NCBI GenBank assembly: GCA_002067515.1
Contig: MVQK01000001.1
Span: 1-56,349 of the forward strand
Length of the DNA: 56,349 bases
Source of the DNA: Pelotomaculum sp. PtaB.Bin013
GTDB taxonomy: Bacteria; Bacillota; Desulfotomaculia; Desulfotomaculales; Pelotomaculaceae
Direction: 5' to 3'
Within the stretch, counting starts at the first letter, position 1; each line of letters opens with the position of its first letter. The notes beneath the pieces were generated by a model, which saw only the letters and a list, made by a program, of their open reading frames with translations, was not told the DNA's origin and searched no databases. Of the stretch, positions 39,914-50,067 are shown piece by piece. A program made the position numbers and the translations under genes.

Positions 39914-42900
39914 ATGCCTAAGCGGAATGACATAAAAAAGGTTCTGGTAATAGGTTCCGGTCCGATTGTTATCGGTCAGGCTGCGGAATTCGACTATGCC
40001 GGTACCCAGGCCTGTAAGGCGTTGCGCGAAGAAGGTATTTCCGTGGTGCTGGTTAATTCCAACCCGGCTACCATTATGACTGATCTTGATATTGCGGATC
40101 TGGTTTACATAGAGCCGCTCTCATGGGAAAGCTTAGCCAGGATCATTGCCCGGGAACGCCCAGACGGACTGCTGCCTACCCTGGGCGGCCAGACCGGTCT
40201 GAATATTGCCGTGGAATTAGCGGAAAAAGGTGTGCTGGCTGAGTACAAAGTGAAGTTATTGGGAACCTCGCTGGAGGCTATTAAACATGCCGAAGACAGG
40301 GAGCTTTTTAAAAAGCTGATGCTCGAAATCGGTGAACCGGTGCCTGACAGCGCTATCGCTGAAAGCGTGGAAGAATGTCTTTCTTTCGCCAGTTTGAACG
40401 GTTATCCGGTCATTGTCAGGCCGGCTTATACCCTTGGCGGAACAGGCGGTGGGATTGCTTATAATGAGTTCGATTTAACTGAAGTTGCCAGCCGTGGCCT
40501 CAAGATGAGCATGATCGGCCAGGTGCTCCTGGAGCAAAGTGTTGCCGGATGGAAAGAGATAGAATACGAGGTAATGCGGGACGGCGCAAACAACTGTATT
40601 ACTATTTGCAATATGGAAAACATCGACCCGGTTGGTATTCATACAGGGGACAGTATTGTCGTAGCCCCGTCTCAGACTCTTTCTGATAAAGAATATCAGC
40701 TCCTGCGGTCGGCTTCTTTGCGGATTATTCGCGCGCTGGAAGTGGAAGGTGGATGCAACGTCCAGTTTGCCCTCGATCTTAAAAGTATGAATTATTTTGT
40801 AATCGAGGTTAATCCCAGGGTCAGCCGCTCAAGCGCGCTGGCTTCCAAAGCTACCGGCTACCCGATAGCGAAGATGGCCGCCAAGATAGCCATTGGGCTT
40901 AATCTGGATGAGATTGTCAACCCCGTTACCGGCAAGACCACGGCCTGCTTCGAACCGGCTTTAGACTATGTGGTTGTGAAGATACCACGCTGGCCTTTTG
41001 ACAAATTCGGCAGCGCTGACCGGACCCTGACTACTCAAATGAAGGCTACAGGGGAGGTTATGTCTATTGACCGTACTTTTGAAGGGGCGTTAATGAAAGC
41101 GGTGCGTTCTTTGGAGGTGGGTGTGGATAGCCTCCATTTGCGCGGGGCCGCTGCCTGGTCTGAGATGGAACTCCAGGATAATCTTTCATATCCCAACGAT
41201 CTTCGCCTTTTTGCCATAGCCGAGGCTTTCAGTCGCTTTTGGAGTATGCGTGAAATAGCCCAACTTACCATGATCGATTATTTTTATCTTAGCAAAATAA
41301 AAAAAATAATTGAGCTGGAATGTAAGCTGCGTGCCGAGGGCCCCAAGCCCTCTCAGGATTTGTTGCGCCGCGCAAAAATTTGTGGTCTGCCTGACTCTTT
41401 GATCGGCCGCCTGACCGGACGGACGGCGCGAGACGTGCGCGCTTTGCGCAAGGAGTATGGGGTTGTTCCCACTTATAAAATTGTTGACACCTGTGCCGCC
41501 GAGTTTGCCGCTGTCACTCCCTATTATTATTCAACTTATGAAGATGAGGACGAGGTGCCGGTTTCCGGGCGGCCAAAAGTGCTTGTTTTAGGTTCAGGGC
41601 CGATTCGCATCGGGCAGGGTATAGAATTTGATTACTGTTCTGTTCATTCAGTATGGGGGTTGCAAAAGGAGGGCGTCGAAGCCGTAATCATTAACAACAA
41701 CCCGGAAACAGTCAGCACTGACTTTGATACAGCCGACAAACTTTATTTTGAGCCGTTGACTCTGGAAGACGTGTTAAATGTAATAGAGAAAGAAAAGCCT
41801 CTCGGTGTAATTGTCCAGTTTGGCGGGCAGACAGCAATCAACCTTACCGCCGGACTTGTCTCAATGGGTGTTAAAATTCTCGGTACCCCGGTGGAAGGGA
41901 TTGATACAGCCGAGGACCGCGGCAAATTTGAAAAATTGTTAACGGAACTTGGTGTGCCGCAGTCGGAGGGAAAATCGGCAACAACAGTTGAAGCAGCCCG
42001 GGACATAGCCGAGAAGTTAGGCTACCCTGTCCTGGTAAGGCCATCTTACGTACTTGGCGGGCGCGCGATGGAAATTGTCAATAATACAACCGAGTTGTTG
42101 AAGTATATGGCTACTGCCGTTCAAGTTTCTCCCAGACATCCGGTGCTGGTTGATAAATATATTCTTGGAAAAGAAGTGGAAGTGGACGCTATCGGCGACG
42201 GGCGGGAACTTTTTATCCCGGGGATCATGGAACACATTGAGAGAGCCGGAGTACATTCGGGTGACAGTATTGCCGTTTATCCGCCCCAGACCTTAAGCCG
42301 CCAGGTGGTGGAAAAGATTGTTGAATATACTTTGAAGATCGGCCGGGCCCTGCAAATCTGCGGACTGATTAATATTCAGTATGTTGTAGATGACAGCGGG
42401 GTCTACGTCCTGGAAGTAAACCCGCGTGCATCACGCACTGTCCCAGTATTGAGCAAGGTTACCGGGGTTCCGATGGTTCAAGCGGCAACGAGAACAATGC
42501 TGGGCAGAAGTCTGGCGGATTTGGGTTACCATCCCGGACTGGGACCCGAGCATGGTTTTATCGCTGTGAAAGCGCCGGTATTCTCCTTTGAAAAGCTCAG
42601 CCAGGTTGAGATCTCGCTGGGACCTGAAATGAAGTCAACCGGTGAAGTAATGGGGGTTGACCGCACATTTTCTCATGCCCTGTATAAAGCGATGCAGTCA
42701 GCCGGTTTGCGGGTGGCGTTTAGCGGAGACGTGCTTTTTTCCGTAGCGGACCGGGATAAAGAGGAAGCTATACCTCTGGCGCGTGAATACGCTATCCTCG
42801 GGTTCCGGCTTCAGGCTACCACCGGTACGGCGGAATTCCTGAAAAAAGCTGGGCTGGCGGTGCATGAAGTAAAAGAAACGGTTACCTTAGTTCGTTCCGG

Positions 42901-43102
42901 GAATATAGCTCTGTTGATTAATACCCCCACCCGGGGGAAAAACCGCGAGCGGCCGGGCTTTTTGCTAAGGAGAACCGCTGCTGAATATAAAGTGCCTTGT
43001 CTAACTTCACTTGACACCGCGCGTGCGTTATCTGTAGTACTGCACTATCTAAAGCAGGGCGGAGGGCCGGAGCCGTTAAGCATGGCCGAATTCGGGGCGT
43101 AA
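39914..43102 (+). CDS. carB: Carbamoyl-phosphate synthase large subunit
   Basis: About 1062 residues from the ATG after GGGAGGTTTGGCA; the frame opens six codons earlier. There are two ATP-grasp halves ([20 protein letters not shown] and [20 protein letters not shown]), an oligomerization region in the middle ([13 protein letters not shown]), and a C-terminal MGS-like allosteric domain ([16 protein letters not shown]). CarB makes carbamoyl phosphate for ArgF, but it needs the glutaminase subunit CarA, which is not here. Placement between argD and argF ties it to arginine supply. Confidence 0.95.
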   Translation: MPKRNDIKKVLVIGSGPIVIGQAAEFDYAGTQACKALREEGISVVLVNSNPATIMTDLDIADLVYIEPLSWESLARIIARERPDGLLPTLGGQTGLNIAVELAEKGVLAEYKVKLLGTSLEAIKHAEDRELFKKLMLEIGEPVPDSAIAESVEECLSFASLNGYPVIVRPAYTLGGTGGGIAYNEFDLTEVASRGLKMSMIGQVLLEQSVAGWKEIEYEVMRDGANNCITICNMENIDPVGIHTGDSIVVAPSQTLSDKEYQLLRSASLRIIRALEVEGGCNVQFALDLKSMNYFVIEVNPRVSRSSALASKATGYPIAKMAAKIAIGLNLDEIVNPVTGKTTACFEPALDYVVVKIPRWPFDKFGSADRTLTTQMKATGEVMSIDRTFEGALMKAVRSLEVGVDSLHLRGAAAWSEMELQDNLSYPNDLRLFAIAEAFSRFWSMREIAQLTMIDYFYLSKIKKIIELECKLRAEGPKPSQDLLRRAKICGLPDSLIGRLTGRTARDVRALRKEYGVVPTYKIVDTCAAEFAAVTPYYYSTYEDEDEVPVSGRPKVLVLGSGPIRIGQGIEFDYCSVHSVWGLQKEGVEAVIINNNPETVSTDFDTADKLYFEPLTLEDVLNVIEKEKPLGVIVQFGGQTAINLTAGLVSMGVKILGTPVEGIDTAEDRGKFEKLLTELGVPQSEGKSATTVEAARDIAEKLGYPVLVRPSYVLGGRAMEIVNNTTELLKYMATAVQVSPRHPVLVDKYILGKEVEVDAIGDGRELFIPGIMEHIERAGVHSGDSIAVYPPQTLSRQVVEKIVEYTLKIGRALQICGLINIQYVVDDSGVYVLEVNPRASRTVPVLSKVTGVPMVQAATRTMLGRSLADLGYHPGLGPEHGFIAVKAPVFSFEKLSQVEISLGPEMKSTGEVMGVDRTFSHALYKAMQSAGLRVAFSGDVLFSVADRDKEEAIPLAREYAILGFRLQATTGTAEFLKKAGLAVHEVKETVTLVRSGNIALLINTPTRGKNRERPGFLLRRTAAEYKVPCLTSLDTARALSVVLHYLKQGGGPEPLSMAEFGA

Positions 43103-43141
43103 AGCGTAGCGTTGAGCTTTTTGAGGGAGGGGATATTATAC

Positions 43142-44083
43142 TTGGATGCAAAGAAAGTTGATTTAAAGGGGCGCGACCTTTTAAGCCTGCATGATTTCAG
43201 TCCGGATGAAGTGACTGCCATTATTGAGCTGGCCGGGGAATTAAAAGAAAAACAAAATTTTAAGATACCCCATGCTTGCCTGCAGGGAAAGGCTTTAGGA
43301 CTGATCTTTCAAAAGTCTTCCACCCGTACCAGAGTTTCCTTCGAGGTAGCCATGTACCAACTTGGAGGTTACCCGATGTTTTTAAACACAAATGACTTGC
43401 AGCTCGGGCGGGGCGAGAGTATCGCCGATACAGCCAGGGTACTCTCCCGCTACCTGGATGGCATTATGATAAGAACTTACTCTCATGCCGAAGTAGAAGA
43501 ACTGGCACGGTATGCCACCATTCCGGTGATAAATGGGCTGACCGACCTCCTGCACCCCTGCCAGATCCTGGCCGACCTGCAAACTATAAAAGAACGGAAG
43601 GGAACTTTTGCCGGTTTAAAGCTGGCCTATGTCGGGGATGGTAATAATATCTGTCATTCCCTGCTATTCGGTTGCGCCAAGGTGGGTATGGACATTAGTG
43701 TGGCCTGCCCCGAAGGATATATGCCTGATGGGGAAATCATCCGGTTAGCGAGAGAAGACACTTTGTTGACCGGCAGCAAGATGGAAGTACTGACCGACCC
43801 GGTTGAAGCAGTCTCGGGAGCTGATGTAGTAGTAACCGACGTCTGGGCCAGCATGGGGCAGGAAGCTGAACAGAACAGACGGGCCGGCGTATTCCCCCCG
43901 TATCAGGTCAATGAAAAGCTGGTTGCCCACGCCGCGCAAGATTACATCTTTCTTCATTGCCTGCCTGCCCACCGGGGCGAGGAAGTAAGCGCCGAAGTGA
44001 TTGACGGGCCGCATTCAGCAGTCTGGGATGAAGCGGAAAACCGCTTGCATGCTCAGAAGGCTGTTTTGGCTTTACTGTTATAA
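43142..44083 (+). CDS. argF: Ornithine carbamoyltransferase
   Basis: 313 residues from TTG nine bases after GGGAGGGG. The frame opens at 43112, but that part contains the ribosome site itself. Carbamoyl phosphate loop SSTRTRVSFEVAM, ornithine motifs TDLLHPCQILADL and HCLPAHRGEE are all intact. It forms citrulline from ornithine and carbamoyl phosphate. It begins 39 bases after carB and probably belongs to the same transcript. It ends just before an independent argG promoter. Confidence 0.94.
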   Translation: MDAKKVDLKGRDLLSLHDFSPDEVTAIIELAGELKEKQNFKIPHACLQGKALGLIFQKSSTRTRVSFEVAMYQLGGYPMFLNTNDLQLGRGESIADTARVLSRYLDGIMIRTYSHAEVEELARYATIPVINGLTDLLHPCQILADLQTIKERKGTFAGLKLAYVGDGNNICHSLLFGCAKVGMDISVACPEGYMPDGEIIRLAREDTLLTGSKMEVLTDPVEAVSGADVVVTDVWASMGQEAEQNRRAGVFPPYQVNEKLVAHAAQDYIFLHCLPAHRGEEVSAEVIDGPHSAVWDEAENRLHAQKAVLALLL

Positions 44084-44087
44084 TTTA

Positions 44088-44126
44088 TTGACATACGTGA
44101 ATAACTGTTGTAGAATTCTACAACAG
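44088..44126 (+). promoter_or_regulatory. argG promoter overlapped by a perfect 22-bp palindrome
   Basis: TTGACA (44088-44093), exactly 17 bases, TAGAAT (44111-44116). The palindrome runs from 44105 to 44126: the arm CTGTTGTAGAA is followed directly by its inverse TTCTACAACAG. It covers the -10 and the start point. It is too short-looped for a terminator and has no T run. It does not match the ARG box. Confidence 0.75.
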
Positions 44127-44228
44127 AGTAATATTATGCCTGATGATTGTGCTTAATGGCAATTTCATAACTATTGTTTAACAAGTAGCATAAAGTTAGT
44201 TCAACAATGTTAAGGAGATGTTGCACAA

Positions 44229-45434
44229 ATGCCTAAGGTTGTTTTAGCTTACTCCGGTGGACTGGATACATCAATTATTATCCCCTGGCTAATAGAAAAT
44301 TACGGTTATGAGGTTATTGCAATGGCGGCCGACGTGGGCCAGGGGGAGGAACTGGATCCTCTTAACGAAAAGGCCATTAAAACCGGCGCCAGTAAGATCT
44401 ATATCGAGGATCTCAAGCGGGAGCTTGTTGAGGATTACATATATCCCACTTTAAAAGCCGGCGCAATTTACGAAGGCAAATATTTGCTTGGCACTTCGAT
44501 GGCCCGGCCGTTAATCGCTAAAAGGATGGTTGAAATTGCTAAGAAAGAAGGCGCCGATGCGGTGGCGCACGGCGCCACCGGCAAGGGCAACGACCAGATT
44601 CGCTTTGAACTGGCGGTGAAGTCTCTCGCTCCGGAGTTAAAAATTATCGCTCCCTGGCGGGAATGGGATATTCGTTCAAGAGAGGATGCCATTGATTACG
44701 CCAATGCAAGAGGCATTGCGGTGCCGGTAACAAAGGAACGTGCTTACAGCATGGACCGCAACCTATGGCACCTGAGCCATGAGGGTATGGATCTGGAAGA
44801 CCCGTGGAACGAGCCGAAGCCGGATATTTTAGAATTAATCACACCGCCGGAAAAAGCTCCCGATAAGCCGGCCTACGTCAGCATAGAATTCGAATGTGGT
44901 ATACCCGTTAAAGTCGATGGGGCGGCACTTGATCCGGTAGCACTTGTTGAAAAGCTTAATAAGATCGCGGGGGAAAACGGTGTCGGCATCGCCGACATGG
45001 TGGAAAACCGGCTGGTGGGCATGAAATCCCGCGGTGTTTACGAGACTCCGGGCGGCACGGTCTTGTACCAGGCCCACCATGAACTGGAGTTGTTGACCCT
45101 GGACCGCGCAACTATGCATTTTAAAGAATTAGTAGCTTCCCGGTATGCCGAGTTGGTTTACGACGGGGTATGGTTCGCCCCAATCAGAGAAGCTCTCGAC
45201 GCTTTTGTGGACAGCACCCAGAGAACAGTTACCGGTACAGTGGTAATGAAACTATACAAAGGAAATTGCACACCGGCGGGCACAAAATCGCCATACTCCC
45301 TTTACAACCAGGAACTGTCCACCTTCAGCAGGGACGAAATATACAACCAGCGGGACGCGGAAGGTTTTATAAATCTTTTTGGATTGCCATTGAAGGTACG
45401 TGCGCTTATGGAGAAGAATGCGGGACTGAAGTAG
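44229..45434 (+). CDS. argG: Argininosuccinate synthase
   Basis: 401 residues. ATP-pyrophosphatase loop [15 protein letters not shown] near the start, then [16 protein letters not shown] and SYEL-type substrate region ([18 protein letters not shown]). It joins citrulline and aspartate with ATP. ATG follows AAGGAGATGTTGC. It has its own promoter about 115 bases upstream, so argG can be expressed apart from the argJ-argF run. A lipoprotein gene follows 34 bases later. Confidence 0.95.
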   Translation: MPKVVLAYSGGLDTSIIIPWLIENYGYEVIAMAADVGQGEELDPLNEKAIKTGASKIYIEDLKRELVEDYIYPTLKAGAIYEGKYLLGTSMARPLIAKRMVEIAKKEGADAVAHGATGKGNDQIRFELAVKSLAPELKIIAPWREWDIRSREDAIDYANARGIAVPVTKERAYSMDRNLWHLSHEGMDLEDPWNEPKPDILELITPPEKAPDKPAYVSIEFECGIPVKVDGAALDPVALVEKLNKIAGENGVGIADMVENRLVGMKSRGVYETPGGTVLYQAHHELELLTLDRATMHFKELVASRYAELVYDGVWFAPIREALDAFVDSTQRTVTGTVVMKLYKGNCTPAGTKSPYSLYNQELSTFSRDEIYNQRDAEGFINLFGLPLKVRALMEKNAGLK

Positions 45435-45468
45435 AATTAGCCTAAGCTTTATTTCTGGAGTCATCCTA

Positions 45469-46401
45469 ATGAAAAAGATTGCTTTTGCCACCGTTTTATT
45501 CTTATTAACTGTAGGTGTATTAACCGGTTGTTTTAATAATAAGGCACAAGAACAACCAGAAGTGCCCACAGAACAAGAAGGGGGAGGAGGACTTCCTTCC
45601 TCCTCCTCCGGTTTGGTTTTAAATATACCAGAGACATCTAAGGAAGAAATCCTAAATATACCTGGAAACATTGGGACGGGACAGCGTATATTTATTAATG
45701 AATCAGAGGTTGCGGTTGACGCGGCTGGGAATTTTAATGCCCAGCTAAAATTGGTTCCAGGGTTAAATTCCGTTTCGATAAAGGTTGTTTCATTTGATAA
45801 CAAATCAATTTACTCAACAGCAAAAAGCGTAAACTATATTCCTTCCAGCAACCCCAAATTGGATGTGACCATTCCGGGGACCTATAATTCTGACTCAGAA
45901 ACAATGATTATTAATGGCGTAACCGAGCCTGGATGTCAGGTGGATGCCAACGGCTATCGGGTAACACCTGATGAGAAAGGTAATTTTATCGTTAGAGTTC
46001 CGATGGAAAAGGGTGAAAATATAGTTAAAGTTGTTTCAACTAATCAAAAAGGAAAAACAAGCACTGTTCAGCAAGTCGTCACCTACAGTAAGCTTAATAA
46101 ACAACCTACGCTCGTTGTTTCATCGCCGCAACCGAAAGACGGTTATGTTTCCACTGAAAAAATTAAGATCAGCGGTTTTACTGAACCCAATAACTTAGTT
46201 GAGATTTATAACAACTATTACAATGGAGACACCGCTGTAAAAAGCTTGATCTTTAAAGGCACCACAAGTAACGGCCAGTTTTCCGCCGACGTGACCTTAT
46301 CTAAAGACGGTGGCGGCGTCAACGATTTGTTAATAGTGGCGACAAATGAATTTGGCGGGACTACATCTGAAACGAGAAATATTATTTATAAAGCTTCTTA
46401 G
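45469..46401 (+). CDS. Lipoprotein with three Ig-like repeat domains
   Basis: 310 residues. The lipobox LTGC puts the lipidated Cys at about residue 21. An acidic Gly/Ser-rich linker (encoded by a GGAGGAGGA/TCCTCCTCC inverted repeat) follows. Then come three related beta-sandwich units of about 75-85 residues, recognisable by repeated phrases such as INGVTEPGCQVDANG, ISGFTEPNNLVEIYN and endings like NEFGGTTSETRNIIYK. Such modules occur in cell-surface glucan- or wall-associated proteins. Weak ribosome site. Its place between argG and argH has no obvious metabolic sense. Confidence 0.75.
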   Translation: MKKIAFATVLFLLTVGVLTGCFNNKAQEQPEVPTEQEGGGGLPSSSSGLVLNIPETSKEEILNIPGNIGTGQRIFINESEVAVDAAGNFNAQLKLVPGLNSVSIKVVSFDNKSIYSTAKSVNYIPSSNPKLDVTIPGTYNSDSETMIINGVTEPGCQVDANGYRVTPDEKGNFIVRVPMEKGENIVKVVSTNQKGKTSTVQQVVTYSKLNKQPTLVVSSPQPKDGYVSTEKIKISGFTEPNNLVEIYNNYYNGDTAVKSLIFKGTTSNGQFSADVTLSKDGGGVNDLLIVATNEFGGTTSETRNIIYKAS

Positions 46402-46542
46402 CATAAGAAGAGAAATAGTTTTTTATAATATTATGATGTTATATTTTCTGAAAAAAGCTTGCCGGTGACGGACGCCGAGCCGAGTGCAGGAGGCGGTCAC
46501 TGGTAATTTATTTTGGTCTAAAAAGTGAAGAGGTAAATTAGA

Positions 46543-46725
46543 TTGAGTAAACTAGTTATTACATTTATCTGTGAGAACAGGCACGATATAGAAACAGTAA
46601 CCGTCGATCTTGCCCGCAGGGGAGAAGTGACCAAAGAGGAAATCTGGCAAATGCTGACAAAGGACAGCCGCTGTAAAAAATGCGGCAGTGACAAGTTTAT
46701 ATACCGGACCAGGTATAAGGATTAA
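46543..46725 (+). CDS. Small zinc-ribbon-like protein
   Basis: 60 residues from TTG behind GAAGAGGTAAAT. The protein has one beta/alpha unit (LVITFICENRHDIETVTVDL), a helix (KEEIWQMLTKDS), and CKKCGSDKF near the end; together with the upstream Cys10 and His14 (CENRH) it could form a single zinc site. Unknown family. The preceding 140 bases contain an imperfect inverted repeat (CCGGTGAC/GTCACTGG). Confidence 0.5.
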   Translation: MSKLVITFICENRHDIETVTVDLARRGEVTKEEIWQMLTKDSRCKKCGSDKFIYRTRYKD

Positions 46726-46735
46726 TAAATTTCTG

Positions 46736-46764
46736 TTGACTTAACCATAAATAGGTATTATAAT
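46736..46764 (+). promoter_or_regulatory. Strong sigma-A promoter of a 27-codon gene
   Basis: TTGACT (46736-46741), exactly 17 bases, consensus TATAAT (46759-46764). It directly serves the small gene at 46800. Confidence 0.8.
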
Positions 46765-46799
46765 CATTTTATTCCGCTAAAAGAAAGGAGGATGAGTGA

Positions 46800-46883
46800 A
46801 TGACTAGGGAATTAATTAATGAAATCCTGGAAGACATCGGATTAGAGTCAATCTATGATGACGAATACGGGAAGGAGGATTAA
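46800..46883 (+). CDS. 27-residue acidic microprotein with own promoter and terminator
   Basis: ATG behind AAAGGAGGATGAG encodes MTRELINEILEDIGLESIYD and a further seven acidic residues (DEYGKED). It is predicted as one amphipathic helix with a charged tail. A near-consensus promoter lies 36 bases upstream and a strong hairpin terminator starts 34 bases downstream, so it is a complete transcription unit of about 190 bases. It lies just upstream of argH but has no arginine run, so a classical leader peptide is unlikely. Function unknown; a small RNA role is equally possible. Confidence 0.6.
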   Translation: MTRELINEILEDIGLESIYDDEYGKED

Positions 46884-46917
46884 TCTAAGCGATGGATACT
46901 ATATCCGGAAGCAAATA

Positions 46918-46960
46918 GGAAGGAGGCAGATGAGTAAGGTGTCTGCCTCCTTCCTATTTA
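46918..46960 (+). terminator. Terminator of the microprotein unit
   Basis: GGAAGGAGGCAGA pairs with TCTGCCTCCTTCC (perfect 13 bp), an 11-base loop, then TATTTACTTTTG. It might also act as an attenuator in front of argH. Confidence 0.75.
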
Positions 46961-47103
46961 CTTTTGCAGAGCCGAACATAGCGCGTTATATGACTGAAGT
47001 GGTTGCCAAAATTGAATTTGTTCTTTTGCAGTACAAAAAACTCATGTTAAAATAATATTATAAATGTATATCTGCTGAGGATAAGCCAAAGGAGTGTCAG
47101 GTT

Positions 47104-48498
47104 ATGAGCAAGCTATGGAGCGGCCGCTTTCAAAAAGAAACCGATTGTCTGGTAGAAGACTTTCACTCGTCCATTTCTTTTGATAAGAGGCTTTATAAAT
47201 ATGACATCAAAGGCAGTATCGCCCATGCACAGATGTTGGGTAGGACCGGGATTATTTCGGCCGCGGAATCAGAGGAACTGGTCCGTGGGCTGGAAGAGGT
47301 GTTATCCGATATCGATGGCGGCCGGGTGGAGTTTACCGTTAGCGCGGAGGACATCCACATGAATGTGGAACAGTTGCTGACTGCTAAAGTGGGCGAAGTT
47401 GGTAAGAAACTACACACTGCGCGCAGTAGGAACGACCAGGTAGCCCTTGATATCCGCATGTATGTCAAAGACGAAATAGATCAAGTCGGCGCATTGCTTC
47501 GTCAGCTTCAAGCCGACTTATTGAGTCTGGCGGAAAAGCACATGGATACTGTAATGCCCGGCTATACTCACCTCCAACGCGCGCAGCCGGTAACGTTTGC
47601 GCACCATTTGCTGGCCTACTGCCAGATGTTTGGCCGGGATGAGGCCCGGCTGAGGGACTGCCGCCGCCGGACTGACGAGATGCCTTTGGGAGCGGGTGCC
47701 CTCGCGGGGACAACCTTTCCCCTTGACCGGGAATTTGTTGCTGACCAGCTTGGTTTTTCGTCAATTACCTGGAACAGCCTGGACGCGGTGAGCGACCGTG
47801 ATTTCGCGGTGGAGTTCACGGCGGCGGCTTCTTTAATTATGGTCCATTTAAGCCGGTTTTGTGAAGAAATAATCCTTTGGTCTACCGCCGAGTTCGACTT
47901 TATTGAACTGGACGACGCTTACAGCACCGGAAGCAGCATGATGCCCCAGAAAAAGAATCCGGATGTGGCCGAATTGATCCGGGGCAAGTCCGGCCGGGTT
48001 TTTGGGGATCTGCAGGCGCTGTTGACCATGCTAAAAGGGCTTCCTCTGGCCTACAACAAAGATATGCAAGAGGACAAAGAATCGCTTTTTGACGCTGTGG
48101 ATACCGTTAAAAAATGTCTGCTGGTTTTCGGACGGATGATTAATACGATGCGAGTCAAGAAAGACAATATGGCGGCGGCGGCAAAGGGCGGTTTCACCTG
48201 CGCCACCGACTTGGCTGATTACTTGGTGCGCAAGGGTGTGCCATTTCGCGAGGCTCACGCGGTAGTGGGGAAGGCAGTTTTTTACTGTCTGGAACAAGCC
48301 CGGAACCTTGAACAGCTAAGCCTTGAAGAATATAAAAAATTTAGTCCTCTGGTGGAAGAGGACGTGTATGAGGCCATAAATATCAAATGTTGTGTCGAAG
48401 CCAGACGGCTGACCGGCGGGCCGGCGGCGAAGGCGGTTATTGATGCTATTGACAAGATCAGACAGCGTTTAGCGGGAGGCAAAGCCTCATCAAGATAA
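47104..48498 (+). CDS. argH: Argininosuccinate lyase
   Basis: 464 residues. Fumarase/aspartase superfamily signature [12 protein letters not shown] (about 280-291), [15 protein letters not shown] and [16 protein letters not shown] are intact. It splits argininosuccinate into arginine and fumarate and finishes the pathway. The ATG follows AAAGGAGTGTCAGGTT. No separate promoter was convincing; transcription may come from readthrough of the microprotein terminator or from argG. Confidence 0.95.
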   Translation: MSKLWSGRFQKETDCLVEDFHSSISFDKRLYKYDIKGSIAHAQMLGRTGIISAAESEELVRGLEEVLSDIDGGRVEFTVSAEDIHMNVEQLLTAKVGEVGKKLHTARSRNDQVALDIRMYVKDEIDQVGALLRQLQADLLSLAEKHMDTVMPGYTHLQRAQPVTFAHHLLAYCQMFGRDEARLRDCRRRTDEMPLGAGALAGTTFPLDREFVADQLGFSSITWNSLDAVSDRDFAVEFTAAASLIMVHLSRFCEEIILWSTAEFDFIELDDAYSTGSSMMPQKKNPDVAELIRGKSGRVFGDLQALLTMLKGLPLAYNKDMQEDKESLFDAVDTVKKCLLVFGRMINTMRVKKDNMAAAAKGGFTCATDLADYLVRKGVPFREAHAVVGKAVFYCLEQARNLEQLSLEEYKKFSPLVEEDVYEAINIKCCVEARRLTGGPAAKAVIDAIDKIRQRLAGGKASSR

Positions 48499-48503
48499 TT
48501 TAA

Positions 48504-48635
48504 GATTTTTACCGGACTGATCCCGGTTCCGGCGACTTTACAACCGGTGTTGTTTTCCTCAGCTATCCCCAGGAAACGCGGGTTTTGGACATTATGGACT
48601 TACTGCCCAAAGTGAAACAGTTGTGTGCTAAATAA
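48504..48635 (+). pseudogene. C-terminal remnant of an unknown protein after argH
   Basis: An open stretch without a start reads FYRTDPGSGDFTTGVVFLSY and ends TRVLDIMDLLPKVKQLCAK before TAA. The composition and the amphipathic last helix look like real protein. It begins just after a stop 5 bases past argH. I cannot name it. It may be debris of a deleted downstream gene. Confidence 0.3.
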
Positions 48636-48753
48636 ACTTGTCAGCCTTACCATCACTATCCCCTATGTAATCTCTGCCGCCTTGCCTCAACATCTGTAAA
48701 TCCATGATGTTCTTGGTTAAGGGCTAATTCGGCAATTCGACTAAAATGACGTT

Positions 48754-50067
48754 TTATTGTTGCGAGTCTGCAATATAACACATATCATCATGGGTAAAAG
48801 TGTTTTTACTGAAACCGGTCCTTTCGTAGTAAGCGGCCATGGCTGGAACTTGCGTTATTTCCAATTCCGGGTAGCGTAAAGCGGTAAGCTTGCCCCCCAT
48901 AACGCAGCCCTGGTCAATGTCAATTGTGTTGTTTACAAATACGGCTTCAGGAACAGGTGAATGTCCGTATACGATCAAAGCGTCACCTCTATACGATTGG
49001 GCCCAGTCCCGTCGGACCGGAAGGCCAGCTTCGGTTATCTCTCCAGTCGCATCTCCGAAGAAACAGAAGTTTCTTATCCGCCCGCTTACTTTTCCGATCA
49101 TATCCTCTTTAATTCCGCCATGGGAAACCACCAGCTTTCCTTTGTCAAGGATTAAGTAGGGTGGCGCTTCGCGGTAAAGTTTAAGAAATTCTTCTCTAAA
49201 AAACTCCCTTTCGTCTTCCGTTAGCGCTTCAATTTCAGCTACTGTCTTTTCCATGCCATGGGCGATTTTGACGTTTCTTCCTTCCAGGTAGCGTGAAAGC
49301 TTCCGGCAGTGGTTACCAGGAATATAAAGGGCGTTCCCCGAGTCGACCATTGCTTTTACCAGCCAGAAGCTGTCTAAACCGCGGGGTCCCCGGTCGGTGA
49401 GGTCGCCAAGAAAGACAGCCTTTCTACACGCCGGGTGAGCGTAGTGATTGGACCGGTTGCGGTAGCCGAGTTTATCAAGAAGCATGGTCAGCTCATCGAA
49501 ACAGCCGTGGATGTCTCCGATAATGTCGAAAGGCCCGGGCAAAGTAACCTCGTAGTTGCGAATATTAATTCTAAATGCAGGATTGTTTAGATCTCCTTCA
49601 GTGATAATATAAACATTGTCAAAACCCTCATTATGGGCGTCTCGCAGAGTCCGTTGAAGCATCTGCCGCATTTTTGCTATTACCGATCGGACCACCCGGC
49701 GCTCCCGCCCCGCATTCCGCGCCAGGCAAACATCCTCGGGTATATTAAAAATCAACAAGGTGATATTGAAACCGTATTTTCTGCCGATACGGAGAAGCTC
49801 ACCGCGGGATTGCCGGGTGATGGCGGTGGAATCGGCTACCGTAAAGCGGCCGAGGGACAGGCGGCGCTCAATGGTGAAGCGAAAAAGTTTGAACGCTTCC
49901 CTGGAAGCCGCCATGTTGGTTTCAGAGTCGCTAACCAGGAAACGGCATTGATCCGAAGACACTATCATTGTTTCTCTAAAATAACGGGAGGCAAAAGTGG
50001 ATTTGCCGCAGCCAGGCGTGCCGCATAACACCAGGAGGGTGGTTCCGGGTAATGAAATACCGGCCAT
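48754..50067 (-). CDS. Polynucleotide kinase-phosphatase (Pnkp-like) without ligase domain
   Basis: 437 residues. Residues 1-165 are a P-loop kinase (GTPGCGKST at 16-24) with a downstream Arg-rich lid (RNAGRERRVVRSVI). Residues 178-420 are a PPP-type metallophosphatase: GDIHGC, GDLTDRGP, GNHC, SHGG and YGHSP. The order matches the end-healing part of bacterial Pnkp, which repairs cut RNA. The usual C-terminal adenylyltransferase (about 400 residues more) is absent, and GNHC replaces GNHD. No hen1 gene lies nearby. It may heal RNA ends for another ligase or act on signalling nucleotides. Confidence 0.8.
   Translation of the reverse strand: MAGISLPGTTLLVLCGTPGCGKSTFASRYFRETMIVSSDQCRFLVSDSETNMAASREAFKLFRFTIERRLSLGRFTVADSTAITRQSRGELLRIGRKYGFNITLLIFNIPEDVCLARNAGRERRVVRSVIAKMRQMLQRTLRDAHNEGFDNVYIITEGDLNNPAFRINIRNYEVTLPGPFDIIGDIHGCFDELTMLLDKLGYRNRSNHYAHPACRKAVFLGDLTDRGPRGLDSFWLVKAMVDSGNALYIPGNHCRKLSRYLEGRNVKIAHGMEKTVAEIEALTEDEREFFREEFLKLYREAPPYLILDKGKLVVSHGGIKEDMIGKVSGRIRNFCFFGDATGEITEAGLPVRRDWAQSYRGDALIVYGHSPVPEAVFVNNTIDIDQGCVMGGKLTALRYPELEITQVPAMAAYYERTGFSKNTFTHDDMCYIADSQQ

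Noticed and set aside
45575-45615. GGAGGAGGA/TCCTCCTCC hairpin as a terminator
   Set aside because: It lies within the lipoprotein coding region and encodes a Gly/Ser linker, with no T run.
46930-47055. Frame starting within the microprotein terminator (MSKVSASFLF and onward, 41 residues)
   Set aside because: Its ribosome site and start lie inside the terminator stem, which explains their sequence, and the product looks random.
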